From the NCBI GenBank assembly GCA_035578905.1, contig JAQJVL010000303.1:248001-312000 (forward strand): a stretch of DNA of 64,000 nucleotides, written 5' to 3'. Below the pieces are notes generated by a model. That model was given only the letters and a program-made list of their open reading frames with translations, searched no databases and was not told the DNA's origin. The translations under genes and the position numbers were made by a program. Positions 47,501-62,500 of the stretch are shown here, piece by piece. Position 1 is the stretch's first letter. Every line of letters begins with the position of its first letter. This DNA comes from Stictocephala bisonia (taxonomy: Eukaryota; Arthropoda; Insecta; Hemiptera; Membracidae).

Positions 47501-50500
47501 TACTGAATACATGTGCTTCCGTTTGACTAAAGCGATTGATGTCCAACTCAATAGGGTCATGAGAGTTATAAGTGGTACTCTCATGGCAACTCCACTTTCT
47601 TGGTTCCCAGTACTGTACTGTGCAATATAGCTTCTCCAGAGATAAGACATCAGGAGGAGCTATCTGCTCTAACTTAAAGAATTCGATAAGATCTTAAATG
47701 CTCCGCATCTCCCAATTACACAAAATACACATCAGAATGGTCGCCTAAAATTTTGAAACCCACCTCTACGTACTGATTTCCAGTTGAGCAGATCAAGTTT
47801 CTCGCCTAATACTAGCTGGGCCATAGTGTGGAACAGTTTTGATGGACCACATAAGGTACTTATTAAGGATCCCTCAAAATACCTGTAGGTAGGATGAACT
47901 TCTTTTGTAGGGAGTGGACATGTTGAATTGGTTCTGAATTGGCATGGCCATATGTAACTACTGGAAGTATAATTAGGGATTGACACTAGATCAGTTATGT
48001 GATTGTGGGGAGTCTATCGAAACAATGGATCACATAGTTACTGAGTGCCCTCTGCGCTCTTTTACGGAGGGATTAGTAATCATAAACAGAATCAGTGATG
48101 TAGGTCTTGATGGACTGGAATTAGCTTTGTGACAGGAGATCACTTTACATGTTTTATTCTTATTAATAACATGTAATATTAACATGGACCAAAAGGGTCT
48201 AGACATTCTTGTGGGAGCATGAGCATTGATGTTAACAATTATGAAAAACACCAAGTTTCAAGAGAAAAATAAAATGTTCAATGTAGACAATACATTTTAC
48301 AAGCTCAAAACAGCTTCACTTTACTAAAAAAAGTTAGATAAAAAACCAAAAGATTACTTAATATCTACTAGTGTCCCTTGGCTAATGGCGGTCTTGTACA
48401 TTCACACTTCACAAATTATTCTGTACTGACTAACCAATATTTATTTTACTTGGAAGGATATTTGGCCTGATAATACAGAGACATTTACATAGAGGGGTTT
48501 TTAAATATGTTTGCCTGATGTTACCTAAACCACATAAACCCAACTTAAATGTATAATTTGCTACTTTGTATTTTCCTCTCTAAAAATGTTTTTTACACAA
48601 AACAAATCAAACTATAATAATATTAATCAAAAGTTGTATATTCATACTATATTTTCATATTATTATATAATATTAAGAAAAGGATCCTAAAATGCCACTT
48701 TTCCAAATAAATCACAAGCTAGTATAATTAGTGCTAAAGCCTTTTTCATTGCAATAAATCTAATCATTGTTAAATAAAGATTCTGAATCTAAAATTGAGT
48801 GTACAAGGCTTCAAATGACAAAAGCCTTTGATTAAAGCTTCAAATTTAAAGGGGGTTTCTAAATTCCTTATCGGTACATGATTTATATCTCAGCAATATA
48901 CAACATTATTTTCATTAGCTACAGAAATCATGTACAATTAATATACCAATAAATACTTTTGACAGATTTTTTAGGTTGACATTATTAATGGGAACCTCAC
49001 CTTAAGCCTGGCATCATGACACTTAGCCATGATATTGCCTAGAGCATAGCCTAGCCGTACCACAATGTCTTGCCGCCCTGGAAACTTGCCAAGCACCTTA
49101 GTTATGGTGCGAAAACTGTTCTCATAGCTGACAATGCTTTCACAGCAGTCCTCATTTGTAGAAAGTATACTGAAACAATAACGTCCACGAGTTATTTATT
49201 GATATTAGTTGTTACATAAATAACCAGACTCGTAAAATCCTTTCATTATGATGAGCTTATAAAATTAAAATTGTAGTATCATTATATATTGAACGCCCAG
49301 CGGTTAAGTCTCTAGGTTATGTTGGTAATTTGTGAATATATGCTTGAACATAAAAATAATAACTAATAAAGGTTTGATTGATTAATTTGACAATTTAATG
49401 GAGGAATATTTAGGTTAACCAGGTTCAGGTCAATTAATTAGGATTAGGCTAGTTAAAAAAATAAATAAGAATATCTTCTCGTATATTTTTAGATTTTTAA
49501 ATATAATGGCATTTATAATATAATGGGAAATTAAACATGACTAATATAAAGAAGTATTGAGTTTAAAGTCCACTCTGTTAATTTCAAGTCCTAAACATTT
49601 TTGTGTCAAGCATAAGAGCATGCTAAAATATTATCTAAGCTGATATGAAACCATCCACCTACCAAATTAAACAAGGCAAATATAATAGTATATAACGGCA
49701 ATACCTAATAGACATCGTTCTAAATAATGCAAATGAACATTCCCATGAACTACAGCAGGTATTTTGTGAGTGTACACTTGAAACTAGCTTTTACGAGTTA
49801 TTACATATATCTGAACTTATTCAGAACAATTAATTGAGTCACAACTCCAACATCTGTGAAAAAAGTTGATACCGTCATACTGTAAAGAGTTCCATCATTT
49901 AAAAATAATTAAAAAAAAAAATAAAAACATGTTAGTCAAATTATATGATTTCGAAGTATGAAAACTTGTTCTTCATATATGGCTTGTATATTACTGAATT
50001 ATATAAATAATAAATGTATTTCACTTACCTTAGTGTGCGAGCGATATTGCAGATAAGATCCAAGTCAGCAGAGAAGAGTTCCATGGCTCGGCAAAGTTCA
50101 ATGATAGCTCCACCTGCCACAAACTGGGAGAATGTCGTCTCCTCACTGGCAACGTTGCGGAGAGCTCCTGTCAGTTGGAACATGGCATGGCTAGTCTGCT
50201 CTGGAATGGTCAGCAGGTCCAGCCTCTAAAATCCCAATAGATATACGATATAAGTTATTACTTGAATAAGCAACCTTAGAGAGCTATGTCCAGCCGTTAT
50301 AATGTTTCCAATGAACACACAATGGATCACTGCTTATTACTTAATGATTACTATTTGTATGATAAAAAGAAAACTTCTTTATGGATTCAGAGGACAACTA
50401 TTTGAACTGTTGTTATATTGTATAGTAAACATTAATAACAACTGGTATAGTTTGGTGACCTTTAAACATATCTGACTTGAGAATAAACACTTTGGGATTA

Positions 50501-53500
50501 TACTTAGGTTGCTATTTCATTTAGTCGTATACATTATGCCAGTACCGGTAAGCAAAGATAATGAAATTGAATTTAATACTACAGAATGAAGTATTGCTTT
50601 TAAACATAACTTACAGCATTGTTAACAATTTTGATATGAAGCACCATCAGTTCAAGAGCACCATACTGTAAAGATATCTGCAACAGGTTGTTGTTCATTG
50701 TAAGGAATTTGAGCGCTCCATATCCATAAATGCAGGCTTCTGCGTCTTCTAAGGGACTGGCTCTCCCCAGCGCTTCCATGAACAGCTCTGTAAACATCAA
50801 TTGTATTTTTTAAAACGCTATAGATATAACTGTAATATATTCTCCTATTATTTATTACTAACCCCAGATTTGTGATGCATGACAGGTATTAATTTTTATC
50901 CCAGGTATAATTATAGTATCAATACATGCAAAAACACTCAGATCACATTTGTTAACTTTAGTAAGGTGCATAATTCCATTGACATACGTTCAATATTCAA
51001 TAGAGCAAAAGATTCTGAATCAACTGGAAATTCAGATCAGTCATTCAACAGACTCTCGGTAACACAACAAGACATTAATGGGACTTTTTTAAATTATAGA
51101 AATCACAATAGTGTCAACTAATGTGTGGACTTCACTTCTCTTTTTCAACAAAATTTATAATAAAGTATCAAACACACTTTTTTCTTTGATTAAATTGTAA
51201 TAAAATCCTTATATTTAACATTACTTCTGATAGTTAAGTTTATATTTGAGATTTTCCATGAAGAATTAACATTAACTACAGTTTTAAAATTATTCACATT
51301 CCATTTGCTACTATTTATAAGCTATAAATAATTCCAAATAGTTGAGCTAAATGGGAAAATAACTTTTGATAGGAAATATTTACTTATGATATTCTTATTT
51401 TGAAAATTACATTTGTAGTCTTATCATCTTCATCAAAATCATAAATATATTCAATAAAGGATTGTTGGAAGACAATCGAAGATAATCTATCAAGAAAATA
51501 GAGAGCATTCAAAATTTTATGATGACTCTAAATTTAATATCATCACAGTCATTGTTACAAAAGAAGGGAGTTGAGAGTTAACTAGCTTCACTTTATGGGC
51601 TAATGCTTTCAAAACCTCATAATGTACCTCACAGTCATTAATAATAATAGTAATAGTCATATAATAGCCTTTAACTTTAAATCTTGAATATTTGATTTTT
51701 TATCATCTTTTCATTCATGATAAGTTATTATGAGAACTAAAAATTATTACAAATCTATGTAGTGTTACTTTTTATATTTGAATTTCCCAAATAAGTAATT
51801 TACTAATTGCTGAAATACAAACATTTTTACAAAACTTACATTACCTAATACATTGGTGTCTTGAAATAGCTGGTCATTCTTGTCAGTCCTAGACACCTTA
51901 AATATCAACTTGCAGACGACAGATAGATTGTGACCACTGACTCGAAGCTGTGATGGACATTAAGCATAATCAGATATACATGTAACTGCTCCACCAATTG
52001 ATAATATATAAAACTGAATTGATTCATACAAAACACACTTCAATATTGAGGAAGGTTGCTTGTGCTTGTTTTCTTATTATTGTTTTATTAATTTATATTT
52101 GTACTTACTGGTCTTTTATCTCAGGCAATGTGCTGTTCCCCTCACTCTTATCAACCAAACTATTTTCAAACTGAGGACTTAATAACTCCCATTTATGAAC
52201 TAAATGACCATACCAACTTAGATTTCATCTTTAATGACTTCAATTAAATCTTTCATTTATATGCTCTATTATGTTTTCCACATTTATTTTTTTCATAATT
52301 TGACCATACAATATTACATTTTACATGAGTTAGTCTCGTCAAAGGTAAACTTACATGTAACTTGAAGTGTAAGCATTTGAAGGGTAAAGCTAGGCAAGCA
52401 TTAGCTGTGAAACGTTACAGGCATTTGGATCCAGATGCCTTCTTGGATTCAAAACAAAAGTAAATATTAAAAGCGGAGTAAATGTACATGCTATTATATG
52501 TATAATTTAAGTGCACTTTTCAATCATAGACAATAGGACAATAAGCATATTTTATACCTTTTCCCTATATTTTTTTCTTATTTGTCCTTCTATGATCTCT
52601 AATTAACTTCTCTGAGTAGTCACTCTTGGTTGTTTCCAGATTGTAATTATAGCGACAAACATTGCTTATTTTAAAGATTTAATTTGGTATATTTATTATT
52701 TTTGCTAGTTACTTAATGAATTTTGAATAACAGAAAATTATCAAAATTGTTGTACATTTTTTGCTTTAGTTGTTTATTATTAATGTATAGTACAGTTACA
52801 GTAGTCCAAATCATGCGGTAATCTGAATGATCCAACTGGTCTCTTGGAAAAAGCGGTTTTTGTTGCACGTCTAATTTGTTAGTTTTGAATACGAATGGTA
52901 AAAATGACAGTACTGTTGTTCTGTGGCGTTTAAAAACGCATCAAAATGTTATGTAAATACACAACTTTAACTCAAAGTGATAATTGTAAGATAATAGAAA
53001 CAATTTATTGTGGTGACAATGTGACAAAAGTTTAGTGAATTTGGAATCAGTAAAGCTACTGTGTGTGATATTAAGAAGAAGAGGGAGAACATTTTGTCGT
53101 TTAGTGCACAACTCATGAGTGGTATTAACAAAGAAAAACTTTGAAATATGCAGAAAATCCAGATTTTGAACAGGCACTCTATGTATAGTCAAGAATGAGC
53201 AAAGCATAACATTTTAAGCGGAGAAAAAATTGCCAAAAAGTAAAACAGTTTTGCAAGAAAATGTTAGGGAAAGATGATTTCCGAGCTAGTAAAAGATTTG
53301 GAATAAAGCTTCTCACTATAACAGGAGAAAGAGTTTCAAGTAATGAACTCACCTTTACTGAATTTATTGACGATTACAGGTTTGTTTTGTAAGTCTCTTC
53401 CTAAAGAAAACCTTAGCTTTATCAAGAGAAAGATCAGCAAAGAAAGAATGACATTTTTTCTGTTTACCAAATGCTGCAGGAACACATACAGCTTGTTATT

Positions 53501-56500
53501 ATTGGTAAAAGAAAAATTACTCACTGTTTTAAAAACTCTGTCTTAGGAGTAAAATATTACAGTCAGAAGAACGCTTGGATATGTCAAGATATTTTTGGAA
53601 AATGGTTATAACAAAATTTGCACTACAAGTAAAAGAATATTTTTAAAAATAGACTTACTCATTGGAAGCTGTTCTAGTCATCCTCCAGAAACTGTCTTAA
53701 TCCGTAAAGACAAAAAGGTATATACAAAGTTCTTACCTCCAAACGTTATCGCGCACGGTCAGCCCGTGGGTCAACATGTTATTTATCCAGGAGAACTTCG
53801 CTACAAGAAAAAGTGTTTGTACAGCGACACAATAGAAAAGTTGTCAACAGGCAACACTATAGAAAGTGCAATGAAATCAAGTAAACATTGTGCCGTCATG
53901 GACAAAATTATGGCCTTTTCATAGAAAATGCTTAGGAGCATGATTAAGAAATATTAATGTATTATTTAATATTGCATCATAATATTAATATTTGTAGTAA
54001 GTTAGTAAATCCATTTGTTCATCAGTAAGATATTGTAAATTCATTTATATAAATAAGTATATTCACTTATTTATCCATTTATTTACAGGGTGTCCATAAA
54101 AAATCCTTCAAGACTTTGGGAAAAGGCTATGTACACAAAATCTAAGATGTCCTAAAACGATTATTTTTCTGTCTGTCTGTCGGAATATGTTTTATACATA
54201 ATTTATCATACCTTAATAACCCCTCAAGACGGTTATTTTATAGCCAGGGCATCTAAAGGACCTACAGCTTTACATAGAATCTAAAACACGTATTGTTGGT
54301 CTGATTTTCAGCTAACTGACATGCCTGACACTCAGTTCTTTTTCTTACACAACATCTGAACCTTGACTACCACCCAACATGGACATCCTAGACTTCTCTA
54401 GTAGTGTCCACATTGATGGCAACCATTAAGCCGATACCATATCAGTATTAAGTGGACTGAGCATAGAACCTACAATCTCCACAACACTTTGTCATGATAT
54501 ATATTTGCTGATATATATATTTATTTTTGTAAGGTTCTCTTATTATTCATTATTGGCCGTGTCAAGGAAACAACATTAAATGTTTCAAGTGAATTACTTA
54601 CCATAAGTGCAATCCTGGTAATGTGAAGGAGCAATGTTTCTCCTGCATTCTCAACAAATTTGTAAATGGTCTTCAGGATGTGGGATTTGAGTTTGTTGTT
54701 CTTTGAGGCAGGAATATTTTCTCCCTCCAACACGATGTACAGCCTTTCCAGCACAGATATCACTTCAGTGTCTTGGGCATCTGAAATGAAATTAAATCTC
54801 TATTTATTCATTGAATAGTAGAGGATTGGGTGAGGGGGGCTGCCACTCTTCCTTCCACAGCATCATACTAGGTGACTTCTTACCATTTTGACTGCTTCCT
54901 TGCCCTTTCTTCTTCTTCTGTTATCTGGCAGAGACAGTTTAGTGCAGTGCTGTCTCTGTTTTGTGACAGAATTATGATGCCCGGCAGGTTTAGAACATTT
55001 TTAAATATTTGGAGAGGAGGACTCTTGGGAGTGGGACATTACTGTCTGTAAGTAATGTTTTCTTTGGAATTAATTTAATTTTTCTCTCTTTGTTTCTTTT
55101 ATCCTAGTACTTTCCTCACCCATCTTCTTTTCTTTTTAAATATTATAGAACGGGGACCTCAGGGTTTTTTCAACCCGTTTTAATTGCAATTGAGAACTGC
55201 CCTGCCCTACCAGCAGGATTAAGTGCAATTAAGTACCATACCACTTTATTCTTAAATGTTCAATTCTTTTTGCCACATTTTCCTCCACCAGGTCTTTCCT
55301 AATTTTACATTTCCTATTGCACTCTTTCTCTTATTGAATGCAATTTTTATTTATTATATAATAAATGACTTCTTTTTTTGTCACCCACTAAAACCATAAC
55401 TAATTTTACTACTGTCTACTGTACCAAGTACTTTTGTGTTCATGCTAAAAGCTTGAGCAAAACAATCACAACCTTATGATATCCGCATCTCCAATTTTAT
55501 GAAGACCAAAGAAGGTAAAAGAACCCAAATTATTGTTTTTATTTTTGTTGTCTTTTCAACATTGACCAACCTCTAAATTTTGTGTCTGAGGCCTTGGTCA
55601 TATAGCTGCCTTTAGTTTTTACTGTTGTTGATTTATTCATTAGTTCATATATTTATCTATTATCTGTTGTCATTTATTAAAGTGTTGACTCTTTATTGTT
55701 ATTTATTTAATTGTATTTTGTTAGTGTTATTTATTAATATACTCTACATACACAGAGTATCCCATAAATTAAAGTGCCAAACTCTGGGAAATGGTTCTAT
55801 GAGTCAAAATAAAGGGAACATTAAGAATAAAATATTTTCTAAAATCGCTTTGTTTACCATATATCTGCAAATTTGTATTTTTTACAAAGAGAACTCTATA
55901 TGAACATTTTTTCAACAAATCTTTTTGAAACTCTGTATGTATTTAAGGTAGAAGATACCTATTTTAGGAAAAAATTCAACTCAGTTCAATTTAAAATTTC
56001 ATTATGGTGTACATTTTAAATTTTTCAACTGAAATAGTGGGAAAACTGTTGGAAATTAAAAAAAATTCTAAGTAAAGTTTTCTTTTGAATATTTTTTAAC
56101 CTCTCAGCATAAAAAAATGAGAATCGGACTTAAAATGCCTGAGAGCCATTAAATACATTTAATGAGTGGCATCATTAATGGTACTAATAAAGGACAAAAC
56201 AAATTAAATATAAAATTAAATCTGAATAAAACTAAACACAAGGTAGCTTTTTTAGAAGTTAACAAGTACAACAAATGTTCCATGTGTCTTCCATTCACTT
56301 CTATGGCACAATTTAACTTCTTTCTCAACAACTCCCTCATTCTTTCAAATACACCATGTTTTTGTTTTATTGTTTCACAACCCTCCATAATTTGTTTCCT
56401 TAAATCCTAAATATTTTCAACAGGTGTATGGTAAACCAAAGATTTTAAATTGCTCCATTCAAAAAAATTTAGGGAGTCAGAAGTCCTGGCAGACCATTGC

Positions 56501-59500
56501 TAGTCGCTTGGGCCTTCTTCCACGTTCATAAAAACTCTTCTTTGATTGTTTAATGTATCTACAGAAACGACCGGTGTTCTCAGTAAATTTTAACCCACTG
56601 AATTTCGCAGTCTTCAACGTTCCCTCAATTTACTATGAATATTTACAAAGGCTCTTCTAAGAAATTTGTAAGTTGGGAACCTTTTGCGTAAAGCATGCGT
56701 CACGTGAATACCCATTAGCTATGCCATAAATCAAATGAATATAATAACTCGTGATAGCTCGTGATTATAATAACTGTGGTTCGGCATTTGAACAAACTTA
56801 TTAATGATAATTGCAATCTAACCTAAACATGTTATCATCATTATTATTATTATTAATGATGTTTGAAGTAAACAAAACAATACTAATAACAATGCAACTC
56901 AATAAATACATGTTTTTGAATCAGTGGTGTAAATCAGCAGATCAGCTGATTGGGGATATTTACAATAAATGCTTTTTATGCTGCCTCTAAACTCACATTT
57001 CAATGTATCTCTGTTATTTGTTGTCCGGTTCTTATTTTTTGTATGTTGACAGGCTGGAAATAAAATTTAAAAAAAGAAATTGTTCTTAGTAATTTTTCAA
57101 GTTTTCACCCCTTATCCTGCCATTTCTATTTTAAAATGTTCATATATTTATTGTCTTATATTAATACATTTACAATATTTTTTCGATTAAGTTTGTCTTC
57201 TGCTTGCCCCTCCTGAGTTGGTCTCCCATCCTCAGGAGGGCTCAGTTTGTTCAACGGTGGATCTCTTGACTTGCAGAGTAGATCTAGGGTAAATGATATA
57301 CTTTTGCATTCTTTGGTCTTCATAAAATTGGAGATGCGGATATGATGAGGTTTTGATCAAGTTCTGAAACAAGCTTTTGACATTGACATAAAAGTACTTG
57401 GTACAATAGAATGTAATTGAATTGTCGGGGTTTTGGTGGTTGACAAAAAACGAAGTAATTTATTTTCTATATAATAAATAACAAATGGATTCAATATGAG
57501 AATGGAGTTCTTCATTAAAATTTAGTAGTATCAACATTACTGATAAAAAAGAGATGGAATTAGAAATGTAAAATTAGGAGAGACCTGGTGGAGGAAAGTG
57601 TGAGAAAAAGAATTGAAAATTCAAGAATAAGGTGGTATGGCATGTTAAGAGAATGGAAGAGGACAGAATAACAACAAAAATGGCAGAGGTAGGAATTATA
57701 GAAAGATGGCCTACAGGAAGACCAAGTGGATAGATTGACTATGTGAGAAAGGATGTGGAGAGAAGCAGTGCTGGCTAAGGTATATGACGGGGAACTGTTG
57801 AGAGACAGAGATGGGGGAGAAAAGTGAATGCCCAGACCCAGGAAAGAACTGGAAAGAAGCGAACAGCGTATAACAGGGAACAAGTATGTATAAAGTAATA
57901 CAAACTAAAATCACATATTTATATACGCATTCAGTTCAGTAAAAATATTTGCAATACATTTAAAAAAAATGATAATAAAATCAAGTTCTATAAACAAACG
58001 ATATATTTTGTCAATTTATAAATTGTTTAATTACATTAAAATGTTTTTAACTCTACATAATTATGAAAGAATGACAATATACATTATTCTAATGTACTGT
58101 ACCTTGCTTCCTCAATTTTTGTAGAAGATTTAGTAAGCTGTCCACTGTGTCATAGGAAGGCTCCTCAACCAAATGTTTTTCTTGTGGCTCTAAAGTCCTT
58201 TCCTCTTGCTTGCGTACATATACACGCGCTTCATTAATCTGGTTGTCTGTTGCTTCCATCAATTTGTCCATGCCTACAATTAGTCGAGGTGAGATTTGAC
58301 TCTCAGGAAAAGCAAGGCTGTTAAAATCTCTTGCGCCCATCTCATTTCTTTTCTTGTCTTCGGTCACACAAGCTGAAATATTCTCCTTTGGACTGGTTTC
58401 CTAAAAACATAAAAAACCAAATTGTTGTTTAAATATTATAACCAAATATTATAATGTTGGATAAAAGCTTCCCACGTGGCTTTAAATATGCCAAGTCCTA
58501 TGAGGTTGCATGGAGCATAGAGCATGTCATTTGGACAATCTCCAGGTAGTCCTATAATTTCCTTAACTGAACTTCTTATAATTTTATCAATATCTTCTAA
58601 AAATGAAAGTGGTAATTGATTTAGTGGGGCACATTCTAAAGGATATACAAGAGATGGTCAAAGATATTGTAACTAATTCAACATAAGGTGTGCATTTACG
58701 AACAATTGCTCTTTCAATTATTCTTCTCATTATAGAATATATTGTTAATGGCCTCAACATTTTCACAATCTGATTCATTTCAATTTTTATAAATTAATAT
58801 TGTTTTACCTTTTTTAAATATTTTTGGAACATATCCAGTTTTGATCATAAAGATAAACTTAAAATTGTATCACATCCTAATGTTAGTAGAGTTGTCATCA
58901 AACTTTTATCAGGTCCTGGTGCAGTATCTTTTGAGATTCCTTTTAAAGCTAAAGATATGTCTTTTTGTGATATAAAAATTTGATTTTGTTCTGTTTTATT
59001 AATCAAAATTGGGTTTTCTGTAGTATCTTACAATGGTGTGGAGTCATTGTATGATGATATTGTATTTTTTTTTAAAGTTTTCATTTCATTCTTGGTATTT
59101 CACAAGTTAATGTTTCATCTAGTTTCATTATATGTCTTACAATCTCTTTTCTTTGATTGTAATAAAGATATTGTGAAAGGTCATAGTTATATTTTAATTT
59201 AGATTTCTCCCTATTTCTTTTATTTAATCTTTTTGGATTTGTTGAATGGAGTTTGAACATTAGACATTAATTTTTGTTTTCTTAATTTAAAATATTTGAT
59301 TGCTGGATGTTTAGGTCCTGGTACATCATCTTCAATATTTTTTAAAAAATTACAAAAATCAGTTTTATAGTTGTCTATTGCATGGTAAGGTATATCATTA
59401 TCAATAATTTCTAATAACTTGTTTTCCCATGGTTTTGTTAAATCAGAATATTTTTTTCTGGTTGTCTTTGTGGTATTTAAGGAGTTATTTTCTTCTTTGA

Positions 59501-62500
59501 CTATAGTTTCATGTATTTTTGACTTATTGTTAATTGTTGGATCAAATTTATTAGCCAATTTTTCTCTTGAAACTTGAGGATGACATTTTGATATGTGTAT
59601 CCGTAGACCTTTGATTTTAAAAATTTGATCAGAACGAGGACATCTATCATGATTGATTGGATTGGTTTTATTTAAGTCTACTATTAAATCAGAAGTTGAA
59701 TCGTTTTCTATAATATTAATACTTTCCTTATAATTTTTCTTATTTTGGGTTATAATATCTGGAATTTGTTTCATTTCATTATAGTCATCTTCTGAATCTG
59801 ATTGATAAGTATAGATAGGTCTGTAATATTTTGGGTTACGATTTTATTGGGAATAATAATTTTATTTTTAATTTCTTTGGAAGGGCCAGCTTGGTTATCA
59901 TAGTATGATTCTATTATATTATATTTATTTGATGGAATTTTTTGTATAACTAATCGATGAGTTGCTTTAATATGAGATTGTAACCTACTGAAAGACTTAT
60001 GACTTTTGCTCAGGATAATATTATTGAATAAAATTTTTTGAGTTATTATATTTAAATTAAAAATATTAGTAATGATCCTTACCTGCAAGATAGCAGTCAC
60101 TACTTCCTTTTCCTCAGCAATTTCTTCACTTATAGGCCTTACTAATGATGGTACACTCTTAGTAGGACACCAAGTTGGCATCACAGGACTTGTCCTTTCC
60201 TTGGGGCCACTACGGGCCTGGCGTGTTGTTGACAACCTACTGTCTTCATTTTCAACCTCTTCAGGCACTAATGAAACCAATTCAAAACTCATATTACAAA
60301 AATGTTTTGTAGGTTTTGTTATGGTTGTTACTTACTATATTCTTATTTGTGTATTATCCAAAAACTAATCAAATACCTTTATTTAATAACGGCCAGATCA
60401 TTTGAACATTGTCTCATAAATTTGAAACTAATTTAATTTCTATTTTTGAAGGGTCAGTTTTTCCAAACTTATAGAATATAAAAAAATTGTATTGTAAGAG
60501 GCAGTACATCACAAGTAGTCAGGAAATATAATAGTAAACAAACAAAACTTATCTCTATTACATAAAGCACACTATAATACTATTAAATTATCATATTTTA
60601 ATAACAATTAAATAAACTGATAACTGTATGTAATTAAAATAAAATTAAAAGTTATTGACCAAGACTGCATCCTAAAAATGGCTGCCCTAGCTGGCCAAAT
60701 GGTCCAATTATTAGGGGACAAAACATGCTCCTCAGACAAATAACTAAAAATTGAAAGAGAAAAAAATACTCTCGCTTTCATAAATACTTTAACCTAAAAT
60801 TATTTTAAATTTAGGACATATGAATAAAAGTTTGCAATTAGGTTAACTTAAATAAATTTAAATTAATTATATAACAAATGAAATTGAGAAAAGTGAGGAA
60901 ATCAGGTGAATCAGCTTAAAAATGTACTATTCAGTGGTATTCGGTATATTTAAAACTACCAAGACAATCACTCTTAAATTTAGATAGATACTGTGTGAAT
61001 TCAACCTAAACGGGAATAAAATTAAAAAGTGTAAATTGTGCTATTAATGGGAAAGAGGTGCGTGACACTGTTCTTACAAAACCCAAATATGTGCTCTGCT
61101 CGCATTGACACATGCCATGGTACTCAAGTTAGTAATTGCCCATCGTCTTTGAACCTGGACATAATATCTTACCAAAAGCAGAGTCAAGCTACCTTTGACG
61201 GAATTCAAGACATTCAAACTTAAACAAGCTTCGAAGTTCATTATACCTAATCGACCAGATATGCCAAATTATAAACCCATGTTGTTTAAAATAAAATGTA
61301 TGTAAAAAATGTTTTAAGACTAACTCTATAGCAGATGGACACCAAACAATACCAAAAACTTATACAATGTTGCAAATTTGAAACTATTGGTAAATACCTT
61401 ACTGGTGTGTGCTATGAAACCAAGTGTGCTGTAAGACTTACTTTCATAATAAACTGCACATCTGGTGTCATTATCATACCCAAATCATGAAAACTCTCCC
61501 AGCATTCCAAAACTAGATTATTGATACTATAAAGAATGTTGTGTATTGAGTATTTTTTTACTGCATACCATCCACTATCCTTTCTCAACAGGAATTCAGG
61601 TTTGGTATTATAATCTTAATATGTATGTCTATTTGCAATTTTTAGGAAATTACTCACATCTATTTTAAATAGTTATTTATAGAATACAGAAAATTTAGAA
61701 GTAGCATAATATATTTTGGTTGATTCAAATTTTTTCTGATTTCAATGTATATAATTTTAGTTTAAAAATAGTATCCACTATCATATTGGAAACGTATATA
61801 ATCATCTCATTCATTATTCACAGCAAATGGGTGTCTATCTTCAATTTGCATTCCTAATTGCAGCAAATCGATAAATGCGTAGTTGCCATATTAGTAGTAT
61901 AGTAGAAGGAATAACAAAGTACACTCACAGTTCTCAAGAGAAGCAGTAGACTTAAAATGCTTTCTTCGCTTGACATCAGCGATTGCTGGCAGCCGTGTTC
62001 GCTGTGGTTTCGGCAGTCTTTCACCAACGTAAAGACAAGACACGTTTCCTGAACTGAGCTTAGGGAGTGTTCCCTCAAAGTCTTGAAACTTGACTTGTCC
62101 TAAACTGAAGATAGAGGATCACAAACATATACTTAGTGCTATCAAGTGGTCAATTTTTGGCCAGTCAACGATCTTAACAACCCATTAAAACACACACCTC
62201 TGTTCTGGACTCTTTAAGTGTAGGTATTTCAACAATAAGAATAATCTGTGTTAAATATTATTCCATATAACAGTATTTCAAATCACAAATTTGCAAGGGA
62301 CAACAAAAAAACAAACAAATTATGTAATTTATCTAAATCTGCAATAAAGGCATGTACACATGATTTTTTTTGAACAAGAATTCAATGGTAATTTGCATTA
62401 CATTCATCTAAAAATCATGTACATACCTGGCAGTATATAATATTAATATTTTTATGTTTTAAACGAAGTTGTCAAAAAGCTAAAAATTTCGTATGATTTT

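Noticed and set aside
47732..47986. 84-codon minus-strand frame
   Set aside because: It is antisense to the decayed C-terminal region of a plus-strand LINE; the plus-strand motifs (CDCGESIETMDHIV and upstream) explain the sequence.
52400..52452. Another Penelope-type hammerhead on the minus strand
   Set aside because: GGCAT/ATGCC stem and ACGTTTC are present, but the CUGANGA core and GAAA are changed; at best a decayed relic.
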